Positions 11,500 through 23,834 are shown, counted from the first letter of the stretch. The stretch is 64,000 nt of DNA from Adiantum capillus-veneris (GCA_014529385.2 CM043968.1:126485018-126549017); one strand, 5' to 3'. Program-made: numbers and translations. Notes: generated by a model not told the origin, from the sequence alone.

Positions 11500-12440
11500 T
11501 TTGAGGTTGTCTATGGTTTTAGTTAAAGTTTTGCTGATTGAAGTTCCTCTGAATTGCCGATGGTCTAGGTCTAAAATTTTTGAAGTTTTGATTCAGATTG
11601 AAGTTTCTATGTTCATAATTGTCCACCAATCCTATGAAGTTTGAATTGTTAAATGGACAATCCTTGGATTGATGACCAGGATCAAGACAAGTGTAGCACA
11701 ATGATCTCGTCTAGCTTTCATACGTAATAAGTTCTCTCTTCTTTGTTGTGTATTTCTAGATCTTTGTTCCTCCTCGGGGCGAGGTCTTTTGATTTCATGA
11801 ACAGGAACAAGTTCTTATTTCCTCTTTCCAGTAGTAGATAGCTCTATTTTAATGGGTTTGCCAGCATCAAGGAAATCTGCAAAATTGGTAAGACAAAGAC
11901 TCGGGAGTCTATTCTTCATAGGATTATGTAACCCTGACACGAATCGACCTATCTTGACCTCTTGAGTCATCCCTGTTGGAGCATACTTGACAAGGGTTAA
12001 GAAATCTTGATAGTATGATTCCAAATCTCTGGTTCCTTGAGTACAATCTAGAAACTCATTCATACGGTATGAATGAAAGACCTTGTTTTGATAGTTCTTC
12101 TTAAGCTGGGTCTTAAGATAATCCCAAGTTGCAACATTAGGATCAACATTGTTTTTCGTGCAATGGTATCTTCACCAACGCTTGGTTGTTTTCTCTAGTT
12201 TGAACTCAGTGATGATAGCTTTTTTTACTCTGCTGACGAATGGGCTAAGTCAAAGTAGTCATCCATGCGCTCAATTCAATCTTCTAGAACTTTGCCTACA
12301 TCTTTGCCTTCCCGCAAAAATTTCCAGGTTGAGACTTGAGAATTATAGAATCAATGTCTCTATCAATGATAGTGTGCTGAGAAACAATAGGCACATTTGC
12401 ATTAGTAGCAGCCGCATTTCTTCTAGGAGGCATGGTAACT
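11500..12440 (-). pseudogene. Ty3 element A gag (broken)
   Basis: A gag start is visible at ~12433 (MPPRRNAAATNANV). It is followed by capsid-like sequence with LESYYQDFLTLVKYAP and IGRFVSGLHNPMKN (11815-12063), and a CCHC zinc knuckle CYTCLDPGHQSKDCP at 11655-11700. Gag would package the element RNA. Multiple stops and frame changes are present. Confidence 0.8.
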
Positions 12441-14426
12441 TACCGCACCATATCAACCAAGGTCACACTTAGTAAGATTTTATATTCCAGTCGAAGTCCT
12501 TAAATCAAATAGAATAGAAATTTAAAGATAAGATGAAAAGAAAATAGGAGAAAGAATAATGTCTAAGTTAATCCAATTTCTATATCACAAAACTTTGGGT
12601 TTTCAAAAAGTCTACAAAGTGTCTTGAAAGTTTTTAATAAATCCTAATGTCTCTAACATAATGCACTTGGTAATATTCATTGTGACGTCCTTCCAACAAT
12701 GGAGTACAATTGTCCCATTCCTTGAGTATGTCTAATGGTTGATTCCAATAATCCTTTGCAATCTTTGGTTGGAATATTTTCTTTGTTGGCGTGTGAATCA
12801 TACCATTCCTGAGTAAGATGTTAGTTACAGGTATTCCCATTTTGATATAGATAATCGCATTCTTGTAACCGAAGTAGTCATCAAAGAAAGCAGATTCGTT
12901 TGGAAACACATCCGGTGTGTCCCATCCCATTGAGCTGTGTATATTTTCACAATTTGCAAGGCACTGAGGTCTCCTTTAGGCATTGTATAAAATTTTTACA
13001 TTGTGAGGATTGTAGATTAGTGACTTTCCAAATAATTCAAAGAATAACTTCCAAGGTACTAGGCTAAAGGAATGCCGATCATTGTTTTCACACTGTCATC
13101 CACATGCATCAAATATAACAATGTCAAAGCATCCCATAGCCATTACTAAAGGAAGTATGTTGGTTGCCGCCATTTGACTTCTTCCACACTCTGATTATAA
13201 CCTTCTCACAAAAACCGTATCTTTGGTTTAACATAAGGGCCTTCTTACTAAGTATGAGTTCACAACTCTATATGTCCAAAAGAGAGCATAAGTTAAGGTA
13301 AAGAACATTTTCTTGCACTCTATTGACTTCTTGGATCTTCTCATTTACCCAAAGTTGTGGGTTGTTCATAAACCTATCATGCACTTGTGTTCAATGTGTA
13401 GGCTGAGCTTCAATATATAACTCCCATGCTACGTAAGTGTTGGGTACAAGGTAATCTCTAATCTCCTTTGAAACTCGAACTACTTCAATTCCCCAATGGA
13501 GACTGAATCCAACCGCATAACTGAAAAAGACTCTTTGTGCAAAGTCACTTGGGAGTTCATCTAGACAATTAAGAAGATCCATCTAAAACAAGGAGAGAGA
13601 AAACTCAGTACACATGTGAACCAAAACTGAGTCTACGCTTCTTTATTCATCAAAATTTGATTTTTATGATTTCATCACAATATTATGGGTGTCTTGGAGC
13701 TAATTCTCTAAATATTATTTTCACTCTCATAACAAGGTATTCTCTCATACCTCCCACGCTAAAATACGTGGTCTGTAGTTATCTTCCAACTTTTCTTTTC
13801 ATATGATAGCTGTAAGAGCTTCAAACTTCTTAGTGACTTTGACAATTCTTAACGTTTGGGAACGCATTGCCAAGTAGTAGAACATGTCTTCTAGGCCTAG
13901 CCATATTCTGAGTTGAATTAGTTTGAGATTGGCAAACCAATCTCTTGGATTGTCATCAATATAGATGAAGAATTGATGGAAGGGTTCTTGGTGACGGGTA
14001 AGGTAACTACGATCAACACTCTTCCAACAAGTTGTGCTTCCTGGTATGCCAAAGACTTTGGTCCCAATTTCTATAAAAGAGTCCCCGTTCATCTTAGGAC
14101 AACCGTGTTGCCATATTGTTGAACACTATGGCCAGAATCTCATTCCCATGGCTAAAGCATTCAGACGTCACTCTAGGAGCCATTTGTTACTACGGAACAT
14201 ACATTCAAAGAAATTACGTTGACATTGTTTGAACACTTCAACCATAACTCAAATGAAACACTTTCACTCAAGAAGATAAGTCAAACAAGTACCACCAACC
14301 AATGTCACTTATAGATGCATCATGAATACAATATCTTTTCTCAAACAGCATGCATAAATGCGTGCATGATGCATAACTAACACGACTAGTATCAGGCTTT
14401 AGGCTATCCCCATAACCTTAAGCATT
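12441..14426 (-). other. Long leader of Ty3 element A with decayed ORF remnants
   Basis: Between the gag start and the primer binding site lie ~2 kb that hold several medium minus-strand frames (13799-14092, 13391-13582, 12634-12930). They contain aromatic-rich, protein-like stretches such as FFIYIDDNPRDWFANL and VFFSYAVGFSLHWG. They may be the remains of one extra ORF upstream of gag, or of a separate insertion. I do not recognise a family. Confidence 0.35.
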
Positions 14427-14439
14427 GGCTCTGATACCA
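14427..14439 (-). other. Primer binding site, tRNA-iMet type
   Basis: The minus strand reads TGGTATCAGAGCC, complementary to the 3' end of plant initiator tRNA-Met. It lies 2 bp from the presumed LTR edge (14442, TGGCAG on the plus strand). It would prime minus-strand cDNA. Confidence 0.7.
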
Positions 14440-14441
14440 GG

Positions 14442-15842
14442 TGGCAGATACCCCTCCCCGGGGGTATATGCAAAAAATATACAATTTACACTTTTATACA
14501 ATTTTCAATATACATTAAAGTTGTGGAAGCATTTTCATAGGAGAGGAGTTCTCAGTGCCCGACCAAGTATGGAGTTTAGGCCTTGAGCCGAACTGCATCC
14601 AGAGGTACCTAGCAACTAGTGCTACCCCTAAATAGGTGTTATGAATGAAAGCATACTCAAAGAAATATAACAATGTGAAGGGTGAATATATGTGTACACT
14701 ACGTTGCAGAAAGAGAGAGAGAGAGACTGTAGTGGAGGGTGAAATAGAGTGCATTGAGACATGAAAGATGACAACAGAGAATATTTAAATGCCCATCTAA
14801 ATGGAACAGGCAACCATGTCAATGAAAAAATATGGGTATACCATAACATAAAAAAAAGATTTTATGACAAAATAACTAGCAGAGCACCGGACCTTGTGTA
14901 GGGATCGATTGGTCCATCCATCCACTTCTGCTCTACTACGAACGGAGAGAAATTCACTTCGCTAGGAGCGAGCGAAAACACCTCCAACCTACCTGAGCCA
15001 GACATAGGCTGAGGCCGCTTCGCCTCCCTCCATGAACCCGAGCTCTAAAAGGATCCTAAGTACCAGTAGGTGGTAGGGTATGAACACCAACCATACCAGT
15101 TTAGGCGCCACGTCTCTTCGATGCCCATCACTGGGTGTTTAGGCAAAGCCAAGGAAAAATCCTCGACGTGTTAGTCGTGTAGATCATTCAACCCCCGACA
15201 CACTAACCATGTAGATGAGCCTAACAAAAAGAAGAAGACCCAGGAAACACCCCCGATCCAGCAAAGCCCTAGGTCAACGACCCTTTTGTTTAAGGCTAAC
15301 TGATGTAGGTGATCCTAGTTTTATAGCGACGCTTCCATGAGAAACATAAAACATCAGTCCAATCACAATAGCACTTCCCATATGCACAAAAAATCTTTCC
15401 CAGTCAGTTAGACTGTACAGGGTCTCTACCCTTACACGTCTGCCATAAACTATCTAAATCACTTCATGATCCAATCCCAAAATCATAAACCATAATCCAA
15501 TCACATAACACGGACGAGCACTCCACACAACTTGGGTGAGGCACGACCAATCCTACATAACCACTTTAGAACATAACATGGATGCAAAAATTTTGGCATC
15601 ATATTTGTATCCAAAAAAAAACCATGAGCCATAAGGGAATCTCAGCCCTTAACCATGAATCACAATCACATTGAACCAGCTCCCACACTTGGAGTTTGAC
15701 ACATCCCCTGCAATCAATCGAAGTCCACACACATGTGGTCCTTAAGACATGATTCTTTCATGCATAAAAAGAGTTCAACCAGCAACTAATCATGATAAAA
15801 AATTCCAATTTTTACCACATCAAACCATGCAAAGTTGATGCA
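14442..15842 (-). repeat. 5' LTR of Ty3 element A
   Basis: Bounded on the left by the primer binding site and on the right by the same GATGCA end as the repeat at 7601-8163. On the minus strand this gives TGCATC...TGCCA, a TG...CA LTR of ~1.4 kb. Only its right 530 bp has a partner in this window. The part 14442-15311 has no second copy, so the left LTR was truncated or this one carries an insertion. It includes a (GA)n run at 14709-14725. Confidence 0.5.
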
Positions 15843-18140
15843 TCACATCTGCACTTCACCTCCCTAACACATAGAGCTAGTTTTGACCTAGGAAGGTGGA
15901 AAGCAATAACAACCATGCATATGAGGCATCCACATCAATCCATAGAGCTCTGACCTTTAGGTCAACCATAAACCATAACTTCACACATATGCAAAAAACA
16001 ACTTTTTGGCATTTTCAAGAACATGCAATTGAAAGTATTTGACCTTAAACCAATGCATCAAACTCAGCTCCATAATATAGACTCTCTATCACATCACTTC
16101 ATCCATATGGTACTCATACAACGAACGGTAACCCCAAAAGAAAGCCACTTTAGTCATATCTGTCTATGCGGTTCGGAATGTTTAACCATATTACTCTCAC
16201 ATAAGTTTATGGCCATCTAATAGTTGAAATCAACTCACCAAAACAAACCATAAAACATATAAAAACAGCTCCGTTAACTCACGACGCTATATGGTACCCC
16301 CCTAGGTAGCACCCCTACGAGTGTAGGTAAAACGGACTATAGAGCAATTAATAACTCGCGTTCCTGAGGTGATAACGGAGACCTAAATTCATTTATCATC
16401 AAGTTTCATCAAGCTTTTCAACTGGTTAAGTGGGTTTTCCCATCCGGTGAATCTATATAGTGGTTCTCCAAGGAGCCTAGAATCAAAAAATTTGGTTGTG
16501 CAATGGGCAGTAAGCTAATTTTTTGACCACATCTCTTAGCTCATGCATGTTTTTGACATGAAATCAAAGAGAGAAAATGTTCTAAATGATGTGTTTTATC
16601 TCTAGTTTAAAGGTTTGAGCTGATTCATAACAGTTTGTGATTTAAGACCAAAACAGTGTTTCTACTACCACTATGACGTGAAATGAAAAGCGCTTTTTAT
16701 GCACGCATATGACCATAAACACATCATGTGCATAAATCAACGTGCTAAACATGATAAAATAATCATGAAAAAATATCGTACCTACTCGGTAAATCCATAC
16801 ATGAACTCGTATGCATACTCGAAAAAACGACATAGAGAGAGAGAGAGAGAGAGATGATGGCTATAGAGTTCTGAGCTTCTCACCGTGCTTTAGAATCGAT
16901 TAGGGGCTATCTAAAGGCTTTTTTCTTTTCCGCAAGAGAGCGGTGATGAGATCTAGAGGTATCCACCACAAAAGCTTCCGAAGAGCGCGTACACCGTGAA
17001 ACGAGAGAGAAGATAATAAGCAAGTAGAGAGAGAGTGCCCTTCTTCTTCTTCTTGAAAGAGAAGAGCTTATGGAGATGGTGATGAAGAACTTGCACCACT
17101 CTATATAATAGATACATATAGACTTGCAGTAGTCGACGCAACAGATGACACTAAAAATTGAGCACTAACCGGCAGGTTATAGGCAAGTGCAGTAGGTTGG
17201 AGTAGCCCCCAAGCCAGAAGGTAGCGCTACCTCTTCTGTCTGGAATAGCTGCACAGCTTTTGGGACTTTTCTAAAAACAAGGCACAGCTTTTAGTGGTCA
17301 ACTCTTCCACTTACCGTTCAATTTTTACAGCAAAATTGACCATCTGAGTAGTATCTGGCCAGCTAATGGAAATCGTAGCTAGACTATGACGCATCATAAT
17401 ATCTTGACATAATTATGACTTTCTCATACTACCAGGCATATTTATGGTACTACTTTTTATAAAAATATTTTTCGTAAAAATCCCGTTTGGTCTCGTTTTT
17501 GCTCCGAGTGATCGTTTTTAAATCCGACATAGACTAAATTAATATTTTTATGTTTAGGTCATCATAAAAAGCACATTGCTTTTCAAAAACGTTAAAAAAC
17601 ACAAAAAGCTAAAATAGCATAAAAAGAAAAAAATTCTAAAATTGAACCACGGGTTCTCCTCATCCACTGGAAGAAGAAAGCGGACTCAATTTTCACTAAA
17701 AAGCACTAAAAATCATGAAAAGTCAAAAATAGAGTGAAAAGCACTTCAAAACCAGTTTTTCACAAAATTAAACCACAGCTTTTCGGAAACACGTAGATTA
17801 AGGATCCGACCTTGCTTTTTGCAAAAAGCACCCAAAAGCATGAAAAAACCAAAAATAGCAGATGGTCCAAAACTGAACCAAACGTCCATCTAACCTACTG
17901 AAACATGGAAATGGCCTTGCTTTTTACTTTAGAACCTTCCAATACTGTAAATCAAGCATCTTAAGTGAAAATTTGGCAAAATAGATATTGAAAGCTATTT
18001 TTCTTATTTTTAGAAGAGACCCGAAAATTGGAGATCTTACAACTCCACATATGACTAAAGTGGAGAGAAAGAGTTTAAAATAAATTTTTTGCATGTCAAA
18101 ATTGTGATTGTCTTGGAATTAGGGTTGCAGAGAAACGCAC
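15843..18140. other. Non-coding AT-rich stretch, transposon-like
   Basis: No domain is seen on either strand. A (GA)n run lies at 16834-16852. From 17550 to 17900 the sequence repeats degenerate phrases of the type AAAAAGCACTAAAAATCATGAAAAG and AAAATTGAACCA. That style is common in retrotransposon LTRs or leaders, but no second copy is present to define an LTR. Confidence 0.35.
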
Positions 18141-18144
18141 ACAG

Positions 18145-20095
18145 CTTGGAGAAGACAAAGGAAGCTCAAGGCACACAATAGAGAGTGTGTTACTTAGTGT
18201 GCAATGGAAAGATAGATAGCCCTAGAGTGATGGGCGTATATACAATGCTCGAGGGAAAAAACCTCCTAAAGAGGGGAAAAATCCCCCGACAGTCCTAGTG
18301 TGTTCACACACATCACTACCACATGTATATGGTAACGAATCCCCCCTGGAGTGATGCGGTGAATGAGAGCCGGCACATGAGTAAAGGAAAGTGCCATGCC
18401 CTGAGGACATGATCAGTCCACAAAGGGGAGTAAGCCCAAAGCTTTGCGAAAAGCTTCAAGCTTCTCACGAGACAATGCCTTTGTGAAAAGATCTGCAAGG
18501 TTGTCCTGTGTTGGCACATAAGCCAAGCTGATCTCTCTTGTTGAGAGCCTCTCCCTGACATAGTGGTAATGCACCTCAATGTGCTTTGTGCGAGCATAAA
18601 AAACTGGGTTCCTCGCAACTGCCAATGAGCTCTGACTGTCAGTGTAGATAGTGTTGGCAGTGTCTTGTCCAACACCCAAATCAGCCATAAGGCGTCTGAG
18701 CCATACACACTCAACTGTAGCTCTGAAGACTGCCCTGTACTCAGCCCTCGGGGGGTTCACTATGTGTAAAACTACCATATCACATGCTTTCAAGACATGT
18801 TTGTAAAACCCCTTATTTGTGAATTTTGTTTAAGAATATAATGTACCCTTTTCTTTTAAAATTTGTAAGTTTTTTTCAAATTTGAAAAAATAATACCCTT
18901 TTGTATATATTTATGTAAGTTTCCAGAACTTTAAATACCCTTCTGTTGAACTCACGTGATATGTTACATTTTTATTAGGTGACCTCCCCGGGACTCAACC
19001 TCACAACTCAAAGTGGCCACAATAGGTTACTTCTTGCTCAACCATGATATACATGAAATGCCAAGCATGAAACAAAAACCACTTGTGGACACTCGCGTGT
19101 CAAAACAACCAGCCCAATCTGAGTTCGAAAAAAGCATGTGAGTGTGGCGGCAATGATCCCCCCTTGGGATAAAACAAGCCAAGATGTAAAGTGCCACTAA
19201 GGTAGTGAAAAATCCTCTTGACATCCTGCAAATGCTTAGACCCTGGACTATCCATAAATCTGCTGACTTGTGAGACTACAAACTGAATATCTAGCCTCGT
19301 GTTGCATACATAAATGAGGCAGGAGTGACATCAGCAGGATCGTCAGCATCATGTAGACTCAACTTCAAACCTGTTTCCATGGGGGTGGAAATAGGTTTGC
19401 AATCCTCAAGTCCAAACTTACATAGCAATGTCTCTATGTAACGTTTCTAACACAAGGCAATACCACCATCATAGTGCTTAAACTGTATACCCAAGTAATG
19501 ATGCAACAGCCCCAAATCTTTCATCTTGAAAGTAGAATTCAAATCAGCCTTAAATTCAGCAATATGTCTCTCATTTGGTCTAGTCACATCAGCAAATCAT
19601 CGACATAAAGAACGACAATGAGAAGTACATCACCCTCATGTTTTACATATAATGTGCTTTCTGTTGGACTGTTACAAAAGCCTCGTTTGACCAAATGAGT
19701 GTCAGCTTTCTCATACCAAGCACGAGGAGATTGCTTCAACCCATACAAAGCCTTCTTACATCTGCACACTTTGTCCTCTTGTCCTTTTATGAAAAAACCA
19801 CGAGGCTGCGACAAAGTGTCATAAATGTCCTATGAGATTACATTACTGTCTCTAGTACATGAGAGCAAGGGTTGAACAGAATCTTCCACAAACACTACAT
19901 CCCATGAAACCAGAGTTCGTTTTGTTTGAGGATGATACAACCTATAACCTTTGCTTTCAGCACTATAACCAACAAAAATAAATTTGACAGCCTTATCATC
20001 CAATTTTCTGCGCTGTGTTTGTGGCACCAAAGCTTATGCCAAATAGCCAAAAACATGCACGTGCTCAATAGAAGGCTTTCTATCATGCCATGCTT
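18145..20095 (-). mobile_element. Ty1/copia element with large pol deletion
   Basis: On the minus strand: an integrase tail (EAWHDRKPSIEHVHVFGYLA, GYSAESKGYRLYHPQ, WDVVFVED), then RT from LSQPRGFFIKGQ through CKKALYGLKQSPRAWYE to the catalytic VLYVDDLLM (19584-19650). It ends with a full RNase H end (18413-18793) holding EYRAVFRATVECVWLRRL, TDSQSS and DLFTKAL. The RT N-terminal part with the usual QMDV motif is absent, so an internal deletion fused integrase to mid-RT. A TIR element (18747-18993) interrupts RNase H. Sequence at 18145-18337 behind pol may be part of the 3' LTR. The 5' side stops abruptly against the LTR of the G1 element at 20095/20096. Confidence 0.85.
18747..18993 (+). mobile_element. 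TIR element (MITE-like), copy 2
   Basis: Nearly the same sequence as 3888-4138 but in the opposite orientation. Ends are CTCGGGGGGTTCAC and GGTGACCTCCCCGGGA. It splits the RNase H codons SCE^AEYRA of the host copia element, with flanking CTCAGCC (18740-18746) and CTCAACC (18994-19000) as a likely target duplication. It encodes no protein. Both known copies sit inside copia pol genes. Confidence 0.7.
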
Positions 20096-20231
20096 CAATT
20101 TGGAAGCTTTTGCAATCCTCACTATTTGCAAAGGTGAAATGATGGTTTCTTCTTAATTAAGGAATGATTACAAAGGAAATTAGTATTCCGCCGGGCAATC
20201 ATCCTCCGTTGAGTGTGTCCAGCCGCTAACA
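20096..20231 (-). repeat. Truncated 3' LTR of G1
   Basis: 136 bp align without gaps to 55834-55969, both ending in CCAGCCGCTAACA, which is TGTTAGCGGCTGG on the minus strand. By eye about nine in ten bases agree. The remaining ~800 bp of this LTR have been replaced by the copia element to the left. Confidence 0.85.
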
Positions 20232-23200
20232 CTCCCCCCCTCCTAGATCATGTCGTCCCCAACATGACAGTAGAATTGCTTCTTCAGTGGAGGCTTCTTC
20301 AAAGGCCTGGAGATGGTACGAGGGCAGAAACATTATTCGCTGGTAGAGGGCATGTATCACCTCATGGGAAGGTTGAGCAGACAGTTCATACACACATATA
20401 TATGTATCTTGGAAGAAGAATATGCTGTCTATTACCTGTCCAAGTTTAAAGATCTCAAAAATTGCCAGAAGGGTTTTACATATATTCCTGAGCATAATGC
20501 AAGAGAGGTCAGGCGAGCCAGTGAACAATTTAATGGCGCCCGTTAGGATTTTCACCATGTATTGCTCACTCATTCTCTCACATGCCTTCAAGTTTGGAAG
20601 CTTTGGGTAGTTGAGCCACGTGGGGTGGCTTTTCTTCAGCAGTTCTTGTTCTTTCTAGGTCCGCATCCTTGGTAGAGGGCAAAAGCTAAGGTTGTCTCTG
20701 ATTATTTTAGGCACCTCTACCAGATGTACTAAATACTGTGGGTATTTAGTTAGCCATGCCTTCCTCCATTTTGGCTGAGAGTCCACAATAAGCTTATCAC
20801 CTTCTGGTTTGGTGATATCTTCTTTGTATAGTGGCACTATCGGCTCCTCTTTAATCGTCTTGTTTAGTGTAGCAGCTTCATACTTGAGAAGAGGATATGG
20901 GAGAGAGGGTTGTAGCCATTCATGTCGAACAACATTTGTATCAAATTTCTGAATGGTCATAGACTTCTATATCCGAGCTGCTCCCACTGCATTGCTACTT
21001 TGGCAGTGTCTTTTATGGCCGCTTCTTTGCCTTTTGTAGATTGTCTTCTTCTTCTTGTGTCAGATCCCTGGGCTCTTGGGATGGTCCCACAAGGATGTCC
21101 TCTTGCATTGTTGTGTCCACTGGATCTGACACATTGTATATATCAATTACTTCCATAGTTGCTGGCCCTGTGCTCGAACTATGGCTCTTCAGTCTGTTGT
21201 TGGCCTTTTAGCTCATCAATCTACTTTTGATATGCTTTCTTTTCCTGTTCAGCTTGATCCCCCATGGTCACTAAAAGGTCGTTCAATTCAGCATTGGTTT
21301 TCTCAGCCTCTTCTAGCTTCTTCTTGGTGTCTTCATTTTCATTTTGCATCTTCTTGATGAGATCCTCGCTCATCTTCTTTTTCAAGGCTGCTAGCTCATC
21401 TTTCATGGCCTTGTTCTCATCCTCCAAACGGCTTTACATCACTAAGGAGCCCTTCGCCAGCATCAATCTTTGTCTCTTTTCTAGTGTCAACTCCTTTTGG
21501 AGTTCCTTCATCTGTTCTTTATACATATCCTTCTCTGAAGCAGTGCTAGTTGAGGCCGCGGCTCTGACTCTACCTGGAGATGCCCTTAGCCTCTGGATTT
21601 TTTGATCTTTCACTTTTATTTGATCTTTCATCTCTATAACTTCGTCCTGGCTAGCCTCATGTTCTAGCTCAGCTTTTTCCTTAGCATTCCTCAAAGTCTC
21701 CACTTCTTTGGACTCCTCAGCAAGCTGGAGTGTAAAGTTGTCCCTTTCTTTCTCTACATCCGTCAGTGATTTGCTGATTTTCTTATACTCCTCATCTGCT
21801 CTTTGAAGCTTTTGGTCTGCTGCCTCACTCTGACTTTCTAGCTCTTGGCATCTTTTTAGTGCCGCGTCTATATCAGGTTGCAGCTTGGCTTGCTTCTGTG
21901 TGTTCTCTTGGTCCTGCTTTTGCAGTGAGTCCACCTCGGCTTTGATTTGAACTTCATTTGCTTTGAGATTATCACACTCAATCTCAGTGGCCATAGACCT
22001 TGCTCTGAGCCCAGTGAGTCTTTGCATCACCTCATCCCAATCATTCGCTTGTGGTTTTAAATCCATTGTATCTGTGGCCATTTCCTTCAACTCCACCAAT
22101 CGAGGGCTCATCATATATTCTTTGGGCCTAGTGCTAGAGAATTGAAAAGCTGCATGAGCTGCCTCTTCTCGAGAGTATTTAGCAGCTAGTAAATCAAGGA
22201 ATATTCTATAGTTTTTTGCTTCTGGATATGGCTTCTCCTCTTTTGGTCCAATTTCTGCCTTCTACTCTTTTGGTTCAATTTCTGCTTTCTGCTCTTTCTC
22301 TTTGTTCTCCTCTTCCTTGGAGTCTTGTTGACCATCATATTTGTTCAACTCCTCAGTTTGTCGGGGTTGAGGAGGACTAGGAGGAGGTGGTGATGGTGGA
22401 GGACTTGAATCTCGGCTTGATGGCGGGGTTGATGGTTTCTTTTCGAAATCTCGGCCAGATTTTGTTTTCCCCTCTCTTTCTTCCCCTTCCTGCTCTTCTA
22501 GTAGCTGCCGCCTCATAACTTCTTCTTCAGTAAAAGGTATGTTTGGGATATTCTCAGCTGTAGCATCTAAGATCTTGAAATTCTTTATATAATCTTCAAA
22601 GTGATCCCTTTTAGTCCTTCGAGAAAATCCATACATAGCCTCAAGTGAGGGCTTCCATAATTTGCTCACATCCCCTTTTAGCATCCTCTCATCTCTGAAA
22701 CTCTCCATTAGTCTTTCCAGCCTTGCTACTTTCTATGACTTTGTTTCCTTTACTAGCACCTGTAAAGTTGCTTTCTTTCCCTTCTTGGGCTGTGGCAGCT
22801 CTTCTGGCATTGTCTCTCAACGGCGCTTCAACCTTGTGGCTACCCTTGGAGCCTTAGGAGGCTCTTCTTCTTTGTCTTCCTTTAGCTTGATCCAATCATT
22901 TTGGGAGGGAGGTAGAGGCCAATTTCCCTTGGCATCCAATGCTTTATAGATGACTTTGGTTATCAACTCACTAGGCACAATATAAGTGGGATTTTTGGTC
23001 CCCATTCTCACAAGGTTGTAGTGAATGTAAGCGGCATAGTTTATCTCCCTCGGGGGGCTCTTCTGCATCGCCCAAGTGAAAGTGGTGGCAACAGCTCCAG
23101 GTGGCATCCTGTATTTCTGTGGCTGCTTGGTACACATGTGGAAGTACTGATTGTATAGTTGGCTCATGATGGCCACCTTCGGGTTTGAAATATCTTCAAA

Positions 23201-23644
23201 TGTATAGTTATTTTTCTTCTCTGAGTAGACCTTAATGTCATCCCGACTCTTAGTCACACTATCTCCTTTGCCTTGCAGATCTGTAACTCTGGCTATGCCA
23301 TCCTCTTTGATTGTGGTGACAAATTCCCACACTCTCTGGATGTCAATTCCTGCTGGCAACGCTTCAAAATAATTGTGTAAGTCCAGCTTTTCCAAGAGTA
23401 TATCTGGCTTTCTCGTGAACTCATTGAGTTCCTGAGGTATCATTGGTAGCTCTATGGCATTGCCTTCTGGGTCCTTTAATAGGCCTTGGCATATCCTGAG
23501 GTCGTTTGCTTCCAGTAGGTTGCTTTGTAACCAAGTGGTAATGGGCTTGATGGCTCCTGCTGGTATTACAAATGGCTCCACTTCATCTAGATAATCTTTG
23601 TTGGTCATTCTTTTCTTCTTTGCTGGTGACTTAGCGGTTGCCAT
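20226..23644 (-). pseudogene. G1 3' ORF, coiled-coil protein of unknown function
   Basis: A protein of ~1,100 codons lies between integrase and the 3' LTR, where env-like ORFs sit in some retroelements. It starts MATAKSPAKKKRMTNKDYLD at 23644. Residues 1-275 form a globular region (ALPAGIDIQRVWEFVTTIKE, FTWAMQKSPPREINYAAYIH). Next come a Lys/Glu-rich stretch and a Pro/Ser run with SPPPSPPPPSPPQP (near 22380-22430). A long coiled coil follows (22114-21221, for example EEYKKISKSLTDVEKERDN), and a C-terminal part ends HDLGGGEC at the LTR. No signal peptide or clear membrane segment is visible. Frame 23644-21221 is kept throughout and broken only by stops at 22817, 22733, 22262, 21434 and 21221. 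Each is one C-to-T step from Gln or Arg. The part 21220-20960 is frame-disrupted. I do not recognise the family. Confidence 0.65.
20232..20243 (-). other. Polypurine tract of G1
   Basis: The minus strand reads GGAGGGGGGGAG directly before the LTR start TGTTAG. It would prime plus-strand DNA synthesis. The last codons of the 3' ORF run through this tract and stop at the TAG inside the LTR start. Confidence 0.8.
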
Positions 23645-23810
23645 GGATCCTGTTGCACTCAGTAGTCCAAAGTTAGCGTTCTTTACAGATTTGCTGGTAA
23701 ACTGAGTTCTGACTACCCAAATGACTTGAAATTTGAAATAAGAACTCGAAAGGGACTAGGGAAGCCATGCATGTGCCCACAGTGGGTTTTTGGCTGAAAA
23801 ATAAGCATGT

Positions 23811-23834
23811 AGACATCCTACGCGTAGTATGTCT
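23811..23834. repeat. 24 bp palindromic motif, left cluster 1
   Basis: Left arm AGACATCCTAC, centre GC, right arm GTAGTATGTCT; one mismatch from a perfect inverted repeat. It lies 167 bp upstream of the 3' ORF start on the minus strand. Confidence 0.85.

Larger units (their letters stand above)
7601..15842 (-). mobile_element. Decayed Ty3/gypsy retrotransposon (element A)
   Basis: On the minus strand the order is LTR (right), PBS, a long leader, gag, protease, RT, RNase H, integrase, then a partial LTR (left). Direct repeats 7601-8163 and 15312-15842 share most of their sequence and the same right boundary (GTTGATGCA). They bracket the coding part as LTRs should. Many stops and frameshifts interrupt every domain, so it is inactive. 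The left LTR is truncated relative to the right one, so the exact left edge is uncertain. Confidence 0.8.

Noticed and set aside
20226-23644. Ordinary host gene for a coiled-coil (myosin-like) protein
   Set aside because: The frame ends through the polypurine tract and into the LTR start of G1, so it is part of the retroelement.
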